A stretch of DNA of 64,000 bases from Salibacter sp031581065 (GTDB lineage Bacteria > Bacteroidota > Bacteroidia > Flavobacteriales_G > Salibacteraceae). This document shows, piece by piece, positions 17,488-27,345 of the stretch. A program made the position numbers and the translations under genes. The stretch lies in NCBI RefSeq assembly GCF_031581065.1, contig NZ_JAVLBN010000005.1, positions 31,254 through 95,253 of the forward strand, given 5' to 3'. The first letter of the stretch is position 1; each line of letters opens with the position of its first letter. The notes beneath the pieces are model-generated. The model was not told the DNA's origin and made no database searches. It saw nothing but the letters and a program-made list of their open reading frames with translations.

Positions 17488-18120
17488 TTAAGCATCTTGA
17501 TTCTCTGTATTATTATCTTCTTTATTTTCTTCTTCCTTCTGGTCAGAACCAGCTTTAGCCTGCATAGCTTTCAAATCCTTACCCTGTAAAGTTTGAACAT
17601 AATAAACAAGCTTCCAACGATCCTCTTTGTTGATTTGAGAAGCATGAGGTCCCATCAAACCTTTACCGTAAGTAATAGAATGGAAAATTTTACCAGCTGG
17701 TAAATCCTTAAGCCTGGCACCATCATAAGCGGGTGGGGGACCAGGCCATTTTGGGTTAGATGCTACAGCACCATCTCCCTGTCCTTTTTTACCATGACAC
17801 TGAATACAAAAATTAGTATAAATCTCTTTCCCTTCACTCACCAAATCTTCACTGTAAGGAAGAGGATTCTTCAACTCTTTACCAGCCTTTTCATACCCTT
17901 CAGTTGTATTCTCATACTGATATGGCATAAAGCCTCTTGGAATAGATCCCTCTGCAGGCATTCTGGCTCCCGAGTGATCAGCAAAGAGCTTTTCTTCTTC
18001 GTACGCTTCAATAGAAGGAGAGCGATACATATCAGGCATATACTCTATTCCTGGGCTTTGAGGATCTGAACATCCAGCGAAAGCCACAACTACTGTACAA
18101 ATGAGGAGAACTCGCTTCAT
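17488..18120 (-). CDS. actE: Alternative complex III subunit E, monohaem cytochrome c lipoprotein
   Basis: 210 residues with a lipobox (VVAFAGC, Cys about 16) and one class I cytochrome c domain: CIQCHGKKGQGDG (about 107-119) with a later Met in GLMGPHASQI as likely sixth ligand. It carries electrons from the quinol site toward the oxidase on the periplasmic side. The C-terminal tail is acidic and disordered (KEEENKEDNNTENQ). Gene order and the lipobox fit ActE. A repeat copy (17541-17550) lies in the tail codons, where sequence is least constrained. Confidence 0.9.
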   Translation of the reverse strand: MKRVLLICTVVVAFAGCSDPQSPGIEYMPDMYRSPSIEAYEEEKLFADHSGARMPAEGSIPRGFMPYQYENTTEGYEKAGKELKNPLPYSEDLVSEGKEIYTNFCIQCHGKKGQGDGAVASNPKWPGPPPAYDGARLKDLPAGKIFHSITYGKGLMGPHASQINKEDRWKLVYYVQTLQGKDLKAMQAKAGSDQKEEENKEDNNTENQDA

Positions 18121-18123
18121 AGT

Positions 18124-18672
18124 CTAAACAAATTTCGTTATGCGTTCTTTTTCAAAAATTTCAACAACCTCAGTCTCCTTGAGAGCACTCTTTAAATCTT
18201 CAACAGACATTTCATTTCCTTCAGGAGATATCTCCACAGCAAAATGATCATCAGTTGTTCTTGGATGAGGATTACGTGCTGGCATTCCGGGAAATGTCAT
18301 ATTTCTAAAGAAATAAGTAATTGCCATACCGTGAGCTGCACACAATACAGTAAATTCAAAAATAATTGGCACAAAAGCCGGCAGGTTCTCATAGAAATTA
18401 AAACTCGGCTTACCACCAATATTCATTGGCCAGTCAATAATCATGAAATAATTGATGGCAAGCATAGAAAGCGCCAGTCCGGTAAGACCAAACAAGAACG
18501 CAGCAATTGCTAATCTCGTCCATTTAATTCCAAGAACGTCTTCTAAACCGTGAACAGGAAATGGCGAATAAGCATCATTTACCTTAATCCCCTTAGATTG
18601 AACATGCTTGATGCCATCTACCAGGAGTTCATCATCGTTGTATAAACCGTATAAGTATTTTTCTTTTGTCAT
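18124..18672 (-). CDS. actD: Alternative complex III subunit D (DUF3341)
   Basis: 182 residues from ATG 18672 (the in-frame TTG 18684 would place the repeat copy inside the gene and is less likely). DUF3341 features: YLYGLYNDDELLVDGIKHVQ at the N-terminus, two helices (about 58-80, 99-120) and the PARNPHPRTTDDHFAVEI segment. Structural membrane subunit without cofactors. The repeat word ends exactly at the base before the start codon, filling 10 of the 13 bp between actC and actD. Confidence 0.92.
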   Translation of the reverse strand: MTKEKYLYGLYNDDELLVDGIKHVQSKGIKVNDAYSPFPVHGLEDVLGIKWTRLAIAAFLFGLTGLALSMLAINYFMIIDWPMNIGGKPSFNFYENLPAFVPIIFEFTVLCAAHGMAITYFFRNMTFPGMPARNPHPRTTDDHFAVEISPEGNEMSVEDLKSALKETEVVEIFEKERITKFV

Positions 18673-18685
18673 GGTCAGATCCAAA

Positions 18686-20092
18686 TTAAGCTGCTAACTC
18701 TTCATTTTCTTTTTCAGGCTTGTTACCATCACGGTAAGATTCACCAGAAACTTTCAAAATACTCTTCAATTCATTCAATGCCAATACAGGGAAGAACCTT
18801 GTAAAGAGCAGGAATAAAGTAAAGAACAAACCTATCGTTCCAACGAAAACCCCAATATCAACCCATGTTGGGTGAAACCAGGACCAGTTTGATGGAATGT
18901 AATCACGGTGTAGTGATGTTACAATAATCACAAATCGCTCAAACCACATACCGATGTTTACGAAAATCGAGAGAATAAATGATACTGTAAGACTTCTTCT
19001 CAATTTTTTGAACCAAAAAAACTGTGGAGTAATTACATTACAGGTCATCATAATCCAGTAAGACCATGCATATGGACCAGTTGCGCGATTGAGGAATGCG
19101 TATGATTCGTATTCAACACCTGAGTACCACGAAATGAATAGCTCTGATAGATATGCTGTACCCACCATAGAACCTGTAACAACAATTACAACATTCATCA
19201 ACTCAATATGCTGAATCGTAATGTAACGTTCAAAATTCAATACTTTTCTCGAAATCAAGAGCAGTGTTTGTACCATAGCAAACCCTGAGAAGATTGCACC
19301 GGCAACGAAGTAAGGAGGGAATATTGTCGTGTGCCATCCGGGAATAACCGAGGTTGCAAAGTCCATTGATACAATCGAGTGTACAGAGAATACAAGCGGA
19401 GTTGCAAGTCCGGCTAAAACCAGTGAAACTTCCTCAAATCGTATCCACGCTTTTGCGTTACCTGTCCATCCAAAACTGAGAATAGAGTAGATCTTCTTGG
19501 CAATTGGCCCTGTAGCTCTGTCACGAATAGTAGCGAAATCAGGAATAAGACCAATATACCAAAACACCAGTGATACAGAGAAGTATGTTGATATCGCAAA
19601 AACATCCCACAAGAGTGGAGAGTTAAAATTCACCCATAGCGAACCAAATTGGTTTGGAATAGGAAGAACCCAATATGACATCCAAATACGTCCCATGTGA
19701 ATTCCAGGGAACAAAGCAGCCATCATAACGGCAAAAATTGTCATTGCCTCAGCTGCACGGTTAATCGCCATTCTCCATTTCTGGCGGAACAACAACAACA
19801 CAGCTGAAATCAGCGTTCCTGCGTGACCAATACCAACCCACCATACGAAGTTGGTAATATCCCAGGCCCAACCAACGGTAGTATTCAATCCCCATACTCC
19901 AATACCTCGGCCGATAGTATAAGTAATACTACCCAGGCCCCATAAACCAAGGAGTAAAGACATGGTGAATATAAACCACCATAACTTATTTGCTCGCCCT
20001 TCTACAGGAGCGCATACTTCTTCCGTAATCTTGTGGTAAGTAACATCCTTACCTAAAATTAGCGGCTCCCGTACTTCTGCTTCTTTAACCAT
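18686..20092 (-). CDS. actC: Alternative complex III subunit C (NrfD-like, quinol site)
   Basis: 468 residues, about ten membrane helices, NrfD/PsrC family. Conserved stretches: GIGVWGLNTTVGWAWDITNF, WWVGIGHAGTLISAVLLLFR, FPGIHMGRIWMSYWVLPIPN and SVHSIVSMDFATSVIPGWH. In the ACIII family ActC carries the proposed quinol oxidation site and proton path next to ActB (family knowledge). It follows actB by 37 bp. Confidence 0.95.
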   Translation of the reverse strand: MVKEAEVREPLILGKDVTYHKITEEVCAPVEGRANKLWWFIFTMSLLLGLWGLGSITYTIGRGIGVWGLNTTVGWAWDITNFVWWVGIGHAGTLISAVLLLFRQKWRMAINRAAEAMTIFAVMMAALFPGIHMGRIWMSYWVLPIPNQFGSLWVNFNSPLLWDVFAISTYFSVSLVFWYIGLIPDFATIRDRATGPIAKKIYSILSFGWTGNAKAWIRFEEVSLVLAGLATPLVFSVHSIVSMDFATSVIPGWHTTIFPPYFVAGAIFSGFAMVQTLLLISRKVLNFERYITIQHIELMNVVIVVTGSMVGTAYLSELFISWYSGVEYESYAFLNRATGPYAWSYWIMMTCNVITPQFFWFKKLRRSLTVSFILSIFVNIGMWFERFVIIVTSLHRDYIPSNWSWFHPTWVDIGVFVGTIGLFFTLFLLFTRFFPVLALNELKSILKVSGESYRDGNKPEKENEELAA

Positions 20093-20129
20093 CTATATCA
20101 CTATTTAATGATGTATGTACTTATTCAAA

Positions 20130-23100
20130 TTATGCTTCGTGTCCGTTGTGCTCTTTTTCACCATGACCTTGTGACCCTTCACCTTCATGGCCGTGTGATG
20201 ATCCACCGTGACTTTTTACAGCTTCACTTACTCGCTCTTCATCGACATTGCGAACTTTCGTCATGTAAAATACATTAGGCTTAGTTCCAATTTCCTGAAG
20301 GAGATTATATGAGCGGTCAGAATTCGATATTTCATTCACCTGTGAATTGTCGTCATTGAGATCACCAAACTGAATAGCATTCGTTGGACATGCCGTTGCA
20401 CAAGCAGTTGTAACCTCTCCATCTTTTACTGGACGACCTTCTTTTTTGGCGTTGAGTTTACCATCCTGGATACGTTGAACGCAGAAAGAGCATTTTTCCA
20501 TAACACCTCTGGCTCTGACCGTAACATCAGGGTTTAGTACCATTTTACCAAGATCATCCTGAGATGGATTAACACCAGTGAATTTGTAGTCAGCTTTGTA
20601 GTTAAACCAGTTGAATCTACGCACTTTATATGGGCAGTTATTCGCGCAGTAACGTGTACCGATACAACGGTTATAAGTCATCTGGTTAAGGCCCTCATTA
20701 CTGTGTGTAGTTGCAGCAACCGGACAAACAGTCTCACAAGGAGCGTGATTACAGTGCTGGCACATTACCGGTTGATAAACTGCTTCAGGGTACTCAGATG
20801 GAACTTCCATCTCAGCGTACATGTCGATTTTACCAACACCTTCTTCTTTGGCTTTTGGTTTCGTCATGTTTGAACTGAAGTAGCGGTCAATTCTCAACCA
20901 GGACATCGTTCTTGTTCTGCGAACTTCATCCTTTCCAACAACCGGCACATTATTTTCAGAGTTACAACCAATCACACAAGCACCACAACCGATACATGCA
21001 TTTAGGTCAATCGTCATTCCCCAGTGGTGACCAATCTTAAGATCATGATCATTCCACATATCGAGCTTTTGCACAGGTGTTTTTTTACCGTATGCATTCG
21101 CTATTTCAATATCAGGATTCCAAACACTTTTCCCGTGTTTGTTATATGTTTTCAATGAAGTTTCATTCACGATTTTTCTACCCATCATGGTATCGTGAAT
21201 TTGCGTTGAACCAATTGGATACTCAGTACCTGTAGGTTCAATTGATGCACCAGAAGCTACGTATTGCATTGTTCCGTTCACAACCTCAACAAATGGGAAA
21301 ACGTTAGCACCAATTGTTTTTTGGCCCCCGGCTTTTTGATCGCCCTGAAGGATAACCTTACCAGCTTTTGTTCTACCATAACCAAGCGCGATTGAAACTG
21401 TTCCTTTACGCTGACCCGGAAGTGCGATTACAGGAAGCTCAACAGTTTTGCCGTTTACAGTAACCTTAGCTGTTTTAGCAGGATACTTTTCGGCAATTTT
21501 AATAGGATAAATCTCATTACCATTTTCATCCATCATATCTTCAGGATTCATGGCAATGTAGTTATCCCAGGTAACTTTACTTACCGGGTGTGGAAGTTCT
21601 TGCAGCCATGGGTTATTAGCGTGATTACCAACTCCCATTGATGTTTCCATGTACAATTCAACATCCCAGTTTGAAGATTTTGAAGCGTTAGAAACCGCTG
21701 ATGCGCTCTTAGCCACATCAGCGTTGAACGTCATTGAGCTGTTTTCCTCACTGTCAGAACCGGCAGAACTTTCGACTTCAATCAAGCCATCGTGTACAGC
21801 CGAGTTCCAGAATGAATCAAAGTATGAATATTTAGATTGCTTAGACAGCAGATCTTTTTCCCAGTTTTTACGAATGAAATCGTAATAAGTATCTTTTTCA
21901 CCAGCCCACAATAACATACTATCTTCCATTTGGCGAGTATTGAATAATGGGCGTATAGTAGGCTGAGAAATGCTGTATAATCCTTTTTTAGGATTGAAGT
22001 CATTCCATGACTCGAGGTAATGATGAGGAGTAGCGTTAACAGTACAGCTTGAAGCTGTCTCTTCAAGCCTGTCAGCAAACGATACAGCCATTCCTGCCTT
22101 TGAAAGCGCTTTATCAAAACCAAGTGATGCGGGTGCAGAGTAAACAGGGTTTGTACCATTGATGAACAACACATCTACAGATCCGCTCTTCAATTCATTT
22201 ACCAATTCAACAAAAGCTTTATCATCACTTTGCTTGAGGTAAACTTCTGTTTTAGGATCAATTGTTTTGCCGTAAGAGCCTAACAAGTCATTGATCGCGT
22301 TGATCACAACCTGAGTATCTTTATCGTTAGACCCTGAAACTACAAGTGAATTGCCTTTATTAGACCACAACTCATTTGCAGCCGTTTTGATTTTGTCTGA
22401 AACGTTATTATCGTCATCAAACTTTTTCATTGAAACTGTAGCTGCTCCGGCTTTCTTTGCAAGCTCATTGTAAAGAGCAATAACCGAGAGGCCAAGTTGA
22501 GATGATTTCACAGCACCTCTTACATCAGCATTAGTACCAGTTACTGAAAAGTTAGATTCAAATTGATAATGTCGACTCATCCAGTCTTTAGACGGATTAC
22601 GTCTTTCAGAATATTGTTTAGCAAATTCAATTGGTGACAACCAATTTGTAAGGAAGTCAGCTCCAAAACTTACAATCACTTTAGCTTTATCAAAGTGGTA
22701 TTGAGGGATCATTGCTTTTCCAAAACTCTCCTCATTTGCGTAACGCATTCCAGCATAAGAATAAGCATCGTAAGTTACTGATTTAAAATCAGCATTTTCA
22801 CCGAGACTATCTTTCAATTTGCCAATTGCCTTCTTACCTGATGGCGAGATGTATGATGATGTGAGGAATCGAACAGTTCCGCCATTGGCTCTGACCGAGT
22901 CCAATTTAGAAGCTACTGCTGAATCCACTTTCTCCCAGCTTGCACTTTCACCTTTTAGCGTTGGCCCCTGTAGTCTGCCAGAATCGTAGAGTGAAAGAAC
23001 TGATGAGTTTACCCTCGCATGAAGTCCGCCTTTATTGATTGGCGAAAGCTTGTTTCCTTCAATATGAATTGGTCGACCTTCACGTGTTTTTACTAAAACA

Positions 23101-23417
23101 TTTGCGAAATCAACACCATCGAAAAATGTTGAAGCGTAATAATTAGCCACACCGGGAACTATTTCCTCAGGTTTCACTACATAAGGAATAGACTTTGTTA
23201 CTGGCGTTTCACAGGCAGCGACTGTTGCCGCTGCAACGCTAAAGCCAACAAATTTCAAAAAGTCTCTTCTCGTTGTAGAAGACTGGCTTGCCTCTTCTTT
23301 TGATAAGAATTCATCTACCGGTAAATCTTCAGCAAATTCCCGTTGTGCGTTTTTAACAAACTCAGGATCGTTGTTGTATTGCTCGAGACTGTTCCAGTAT
23401 GTTCTTGAATTGCTCAT
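20130..23417 (-). CDS. actB: Alternative complex III subunit B (MoCo-like domain fused to Fe-S domain)
   Basis: 1095 residues. Tat signal TRRDFLKFVGFS (Arg50-Arg51) precedes VAAC (Cys 69), which may be lipidated. The large middle (about 70-780) is a molybdopterin-oxidoreductase-like domain that in ACIII lacks the cofactor. The C-terminal part is a four-cluster ferredoxin module: CIGCGACVIGCNSENN, CQHCNHAPCETVCP, CIGTRYCANNCPYK and CSFCVQRI with ACATACPTNAIQF. The tail is His/Gly/Glu-rich (SHGGSSHGHEGEGSQGHGEK). It accepts electrons from quinol and passes them to the ActA/ActE haems. Repeat copies at 20511 and 22887. Confidence 0.95.
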   Translation of the reverse strand: MSNSRTYWNSLEQYNNDPEFVKNAQREFAEDLPVDEFLSKEEASQSSTTRRDFLKFVGFSVAAATVAACETPVTKSIPYVVKPEEIVPGVANYYASTFFDGVDFANVLVKTREGRPIHIEGNKLSPINKGGLHARVNSSVLSLYDSGRLQGPTLKGESASWEKVDSAVASKLDSVRANGGTVRFLTSSYISPSGKKAIGKLKDSLGENADFKSVTYDAYSYAGMRYANEESFGKAMIPQYHFDKAKVIVSFGADFLTNWLSPIEFAKQYSERRNPSKDWMSRHYQFESNFSVTGTNADVRGAVKSSQLGLSVIALYNELAKKAGAATVSMKKFDDDNNVSDKIKTAANELWSNKGNSLVVSGSNDKDTQVVINAINDLLGSYGKTIDPKTEVYLKQSDDKAFVELVNELKSGSVDVLFINGTNPVYSAPASLGFDKALSKAGMAVSFADRLEETASSCTVNATPHHYLESWNDFNPKKGLYSISQPTIRPLFNTRQMEDSMLLWAGEKDTYYDFIRKNWEKDLLSKQSKYSYFDSFWNSAVHDGLIEVESSAGSDSEENSSMTFNADVAKSASAVSNASKSSNWDVELYMETSMGVGNHANNPWLQELPHPVSKVTWDNYIAMNPEDMMDENGNEIYPIKIAEKYPAKTAKVTVNGKTVELPVIALPGQRKGTVSIALGYGRTKAGKVILQGDQKAGGQKTIGANVFPFVEVVNGTMQYVASGASIEPTGTEYPIGSTQIHDTMMGRKIVNETSLKTYNKHGKSVWNPDIEIANAYGKKTPVQKLDMWNDHDLKIGHHWGMTIDLNACIGCGACVIGCNSENNVPVVGKDEVRRTRTMSWLRIDRYFSSNMTKPKAKEEGVGKIDMYAEMEVPSEYPEAVYQPVMCQHCNHAPCETVCPVAATTHSNEGLNQMTYNRCIGTRYCANNCPYKVRRFNWFNYKADYKFTGVNPSQDDLGKMVLNPDVTVRARGVMEKCSFCVQRIQDGKLNAKKEGRPVKDGEVTTACATACPTNAIQFGDLNDDNSQVNEISNSDRSYNLLQEIGTKPNVFYMTKVRNVDEERVSEAVKSHGGSSHGHEGEGSQGHGEKEHNGHEA

Positions 23418-23445
23418 ATTGCGTAAAACTAAAAGTCAATAATAA

Positions 23446-24735
23446 TTAATAATGGCACTTAGCACATTCTAAACCACCGATCTGTTCAACCGTAAACTTA
23501 TCAATTCCTTCTTCCTTGTATTTCTCAACAAGTTCAGCATGAAGATCATCATAGTAATCGTTACCATTCATCTTCACTTCAGTTTCGCGGTGACAGTTAA
23601 TACACCAGCCCATTGTGAGCGGTGCGTATTGTTTCATTGGGTAATCGTAAGTTTCAACCGGACCATGACACTCCTGGCACTCAATTTCACCAGCCACTAC
23701 GTGCTGAGAGTGATTGAAGTAAGCAAGATCTGGGAGGTTGTGAATACGAACCCACTTAATTGGTTTTTTAGGCTTATCATATTCAGCAGTTTCAGTATTG
23801 TAACCTACTGCTTCATATATCTTAGATATTTCTTCAGTTCCCCAGCGGCTACCTTCCTGAATACCTTCGTGGCAATTCATACAAAGCATAGCTGAAGGAA
23901 TATTAGAATGCTTTCCTTTTTCTGCTGCGTGGTGACAATAAACACAAGAGATTTCGTTGTCGCCAGCGTGAATTTTGTGAGAGAATTTAATCGGTTGCTC
24001 CGGAGCATATCCTTCATAAACACCAATTCCTAAAAGACCCTGCCAAACAACATTCAGAACCACAACAAGAACTACGACACCCATTAGCGCCACTACAACC
24101 TTGTTGCGACCAGCCCAATGCTGCAACCTGTCTTTTGTTGACCAGTTGAAATCTTTTACCTCACCGTCTTTCTCAAATCCATCGTCACCTTTAACATCAT
24201 AAAGTAGATGTTTAACTGAACGCTTAACATCGAGAAGTACCTTGATAACGATAAGCAATACCACGAGGAAGCCAAGCATCCAGTAGAGTGTGTAATCCTC
24301 ACCCGAATCCTGTGCAGCAACCATTTGTTTTTCTCCGCCACCGGCTTCTTTTTCTTCACCAGCTGAAGGATTAGCGATATAATCAAGAATCGCATTTACC
24401 TGCGCTTCGTCTAACGGCATAGCCGGCATAACCGACTTGTTATACTCTTCATATAAACCGTGAGCATAATCATCACCAGGGTTATCAGAAAGGTATTGCT
24501 GAGAGTTTTGAATCCAGGCTATGAGATTTTCTTTACTATCCCATCGATCCTGAACGCCACTCAAAGCCGGCCCTACTAACTTCCCTTCCAACTTGTGACA
24601 CGAGGCACAGTTTCCTCTGAATAGCTTCTTGCCGTCCTGGGCTTCCACCTGAAGTGATAAGGCTATAAATAAAGAAAGCACGCATGCGTGCATCATCACC
24701 TTAACATTGCCGATTTTAGAATAAAATCTACTCAT
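23446..24735 (-). CDS. actA: Alternative complex III subunit A with extra N-terminal cytochrome c domain (six haems)
   Basis: 429 residues from ATG 24735. Signal peptide about 1-32, then a class I cytochrome c domain (CASCH, residues 43-47), two membrane helices (about 152-172 and 213-235), and the pentahaem ActA domain with CVYCH, CMNCH, CQECH, CINCH and CAKCH at the very C-terminus. Six CxxCH motifs in all, one more than the basic pentahaem ActA. First gene of the act-cox operon. Confidence 0.93.
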   Translation of the reverse strand: MSRFYSKIGNVKVMMHACVLSLFIALSLQVEAQDGKKLFRGNCASCHKLEGKLVGPALSGVQDRWDSKENLIAWIQNSQQYLSDNPGDDYAHGLYEEYNKSVMPAMPLDEAQVNAILDYIANPSAGEEKEAGGGEKQMVAAQDSGEDYTLYWMLGFLVVLLIVIKVLLDVKRSVKHLLYDVKGDDGFEKDGEVKDFNWSTKDRLQHWAGRNKVVVALMGVVVLVVVLNVVWQGLLGIGVYEGYAPEQPIKFSHKIHAGDNEISCVYCHHAAEKGKHSNIPSAMLCMNCHEGIQEGSRWGTEEISKIYEAVGYNTETAEYDKPKKPIKWVRIHNLPDLAYFNHSQHVVAGEIECQECHGPVETYDYPMKQYAPLTMGWCINCHRETEVKMNGNDYYDDLHAELVEKYKEEGIDKFTVEQIGGLECAKCHY

Positions 24736-24787
24736 TACCAATAATTTATGACCTTTGATAGGCTTTTTCTTCCCTAGATTTTAAGGG

Positions 24788-24822
24788 CAAAAATAGCAGA
24801 AAGGCTTAACTCCTGTTAACAA
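24788..24822 (-). promoter_or_regulatory. Candidate promoter of the act-cox operon
   Basis: On the minus strand TATTTTTG (24795 to 24788) matches TAnnTTTG, about 53 bp upstream of the actA ATG. A TTTG lies about 24 bp further upstream, somewhat too far for an ideal -33 element. The 209-bp intergenic region holds no gene. Confidence 0.4.
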
Positions 24823-24944
24823 AGCCTAAAAAAAAGAATTACTCGAATTTAATTTAGACTCCTTCTAAATTACATATTTTCATCATGAATATTTTACTTT
24901 AGCTAAACATTCTTCGTTACAAACTTTACTAAAACAATCATCTC

Positions 24945-25463
24945 ATGTTAATTACCAGATATTCGGTATTGCTTTTTTCCGTTTTTTTGTTTTTCACAAT
25001 TGACGTTATGCCCCAAAATACGCTCAATTGGAATGGATCTGACCAAAAAATAAAAGACACAATTCACCTCGATCAAGATTCTATTTCTTTAGAAACTACT
25101 GAAAAACTCGATAAGCTATCAAGGTACTACGACCAACACACTTTAGAGAAAAAGAAAATGGATGGCTTTAGAATTGAAGTTTATTCAGGAAGTGGAGCCA
25201 ATAGCAAACAAAAGGCCAGGGAAAAACAACTTGAATTTCGCTCAAAGTTCCCTAACATTCCGGCTAATTTAGTTTGGAGCTACCCTAACTTTGAAATCAA
25301 TGTGGGTAATTTCAGATCCAAAGTTGAAGCTGAGGGTGCTTTGATAGAAGTACAAAAAGAGTATCCGTTTGCTTTTGTGAAAAAAGACATGATTGACCCT
25401 CCTGATCTCGATAAAAAAGAGAAAAAGTCAACCGATATAAAAAACAAAAAGGCATCTGATTAA
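24945..25463 (+). CDS. SPOR-domain secreted protein
   Basis: 172 residues with an N-terminal hydrophobic signal (about 1-24) and a SPOR-like fold from about 70 to 150 (GFRIEVYSGSGANSKQKARE, YPNFEINVGNFRSKVEAEG, YPFAFVKKDMIDPP). SPOR domains bind denuded peptidoglycan glycans, so a septal or cell-wall role is expected. Lys-rich tail. A repeat copy (25035-25044) encodes GSDQ in the poorly conserved linker. The terminator stem contains the stop codon. Confidence 0.85.
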   Translation: MLITRYSVLLFSVFLFFTIDVMPQNTLNWNGSDQKIKDTIHLDQDSISLETTEKLDKLSRYYDQHTLEKKKMDGFRIEVYSGSGANSKQKAREKQLEFRSKFPNIPANLVWSYPNFEINVGNFRSKVEAEGALIEVQKEYPFAFVKKDMIDPPDLDKKEKKSTDIKNKKASD

Positions 25464-25473
25464 GATGCCTTTT
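25451..25473 (+). terminator. Terminator overlapping the stop codon of the SPOR gene
   Basis: GGCATCT (25451-25457), loop GATTA, AGATGCC (25463-25469), TTTT. The last codons and stop (25461-25463) are within the hairpin. The A run before it could serve the convergent 25500 gene on the other strand. Confidence 0.82.
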
Positions 25474-25499
25474 CTGTTTGGTATAATATGTAAAGAAGC

Positions 25500-27233
25500 T
25501 TAGTCCTGTCTGCCTACGTAGAATTCAAAAGTTTCTTCAGATTCGTTACCCAGCATATCGCGAGCTACAACTTTCACTTCATACTTCTTCTTCTTTCTAA
25601 ATCTGCTCAACTCAGAGATATCAAGTGTTTGCGGACTCGAGTATTGACGTAGAGGCTCTCCATCAATTGAGTAGAAAAGTTGTTTCGTACCAGTGTGCTT
25701 ATCAGTAGCTCCAACATACATCCTCACGTAATTAGGATAAATGTTTTTGTCACCTTTCTTTCCGATAGGATCAATGCTGAAATTCACGAAAATATCAGGA
25801 GCAGTATTATCTACAAATACATTACTCGTCTTTTTCGACTCTTTGTTATTCACATTATCAGTAGAATAGAATGCAGTGGTATGATAGCCTTCACCGGGTA
25901 TTGTAAAAGTAGAGTAATCTTTCTCTCCACCTCCGTCAATACTGTACTTTGTAGATTTAACCCCTGATCCAACATCACTTTTGAAAAGTGTCACTTCCGT
26001 TTCACTTGTGATAAATAGTGTGTCGCGATCAAAGAATTGCGGATTGCCGTATTTAATACCAGTCTCTGGTGACTTGTTATCCATGTAAACATTTAAGTAA
26101 TGATTAGTTGAAAGATTTTCAACATTATCATTCGCATCGTACTTAACACTGTGCGTACCCAGCTTATTTGGAATATTGAAGTCACTTGAAAAAGTATTTC
26201 GGTTACCACCATCAATACGGTAATAGATATTTTTCACACCGGCTTTATTGTCGCTAGCAGTCAAGTTCACTTTTGTGCGAGGTGACACATATAAATACTT
26301 TCCTTTATACTGATCACCTACAACTTTAGAATTCACTTCTGGTGCAATTCTGTCGAGGTAAAACTTAAAAGACTTTTTAGTTGCCGTGTTGTCAACATTA
26401 TCCTCAGCATAGTAATACAAAGTGTGATTACCATCCTTTAAACCTGCCATTGTAATTCTGCCGGGATAATTACGGTCAGATCCATTGTCGAATGAATAAC
26501 GCGTCACCTTCACTCCGGCTAAGTTGTCAGAAGAAGATAGATTGAATACCGTGCTTGGGGCCAGAATATTTTCATTGTGTGTTATCCCATCAATAGAGTG
26601 ACTTGAAGATGGTGCCGATAAATCGACAGTAAAATCTGATGAACGTGTATCTTCAGCATTTCCTACATTATCTGCAGAGTAATAATACAGCGTTTGAGCT
26701 CCTTCATTATTAGCCGCCACTTCATTTGAATACTTTGAGTAACCTCCACCCAATGCATACTGTGTTTCTTTTACACCAGAAACACCGTCTCGGGCAGACA
26801 AACTAAAGTTGAGCCCCTTTCCATAATAAACGGTTCCACCTTTTACATACTTAGGTGCTCCGGAAAAACGCAATGTTGTGCGAGGAGAAATTCCATCAGC
26901 ATAAACTTCCATTAGGACTTCACGCTGTGGCCTAACCGGATCACCGGTTTCTGGGTCAACTGCCCATTTACTCCTAATGTAATTTATTCCTTCAGTATCG
27001 AGATACAAAGGATTCGCATCAGAAGGGTGGCTTTTACTTTTTAAAGGATAGTTTTTTCCATCCGGGGTGGTTGAGAATTTTAGGTAAAGTGGTAAAGATT
27101 TTTGAATATAATAATTCCCGTTAGCCTGATATACGACATTTTCGTAAGATGGCTTGTTCGGTTCTGACTGTGCAAAAAGTGAGGCTGATATAACCAAACC
27201 AGCCGCTCCCAGTAGTATTCCTTTGATATTCAT
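25500..27233 (-). CDS. Secreted protein with OmpL47/Ig-like repeats
   Basis: 577 residues from ATG 27233, which directly begins a good signal peptide (MNIKGILLGAAGLVISASLFAQ); the frame continues nine codons further up. After an N-terminal unique region the protein has about five to six beta repeats of 80-90 residues with the pattern SDNxAGVKxxxYxxDGGxxxxY...GxHxxxYYxxDNVxN, as in OmpL47-type and Ig-like extracellular repeats. No T9SS sorting domain. Likely a periplasmic or surface structural protein. Repeat copy at 26474-26483. Confidence 0.75.
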   Translation of the reverse strand: MNIKGILLGAAGLVISASLFAQSEPNKPSYENVVYQANGNYYIQKSLPLYLKFSTTPDGKNYPLKSKSHPSDANPLYLDTEGINYIRSKWAVDPETGDPVRPQREVLMEVYADGISPRTTLRFSGAPKYVKGGTVYYGKGLNFSLSARDGVSGVKETQYALGGGYSKYSNEVAANNEGAQTLYYYSADNVGNAEDTRSSDFTVDLSAPSSSHSIDGITHNENILAPSTVFNLSSSDNLAGVKVTRYSFDNGSDRNYPGRITMAGLKDGNHTLYYYAEDNVDNTATKKSFKFYLDRIAPEVNSKVVGDQYKGKYLYVSPRTKVNLTASDNKAGVKNIYYRIDGGNRNTFSSDFNIPNKLGTHSVKYDANDNVENLSTNHYLNVYMDNKSPETGIKYGNPQFFDRDTLFITSETEVTLFKSDVGSGVKSTKYSIDGGGEKDYSTFTIPGEGYHTTAFYSTDNVNNKESKKTSNVFVDNTAPDIFVNFSIDPIGKKGDKNIYPNYVRMYVGATDKHTGTKQLFYSIDGEPLRQYSSPQTLDISELSRFRKKKKYEVKVVARDMLGNESEETFEFYVGRQD

Positions 27234-27345
27234 ATATGAAGGTTTTTCAAAATTCTGCATAAAAGTAATAAACTATCCGAATTTTATTAGCTATAGCTCA
27301 ATTTTTACACATTTCTATTTCCTAAACTTATTCCATTTTTGTTGT

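Noticed and set aside
27154..27345. N-terminal extension of lysC
   Set aside because: It overlaps the divergent 25500-27233 gene, and aspartate kinases start directly with the KFGG motif.
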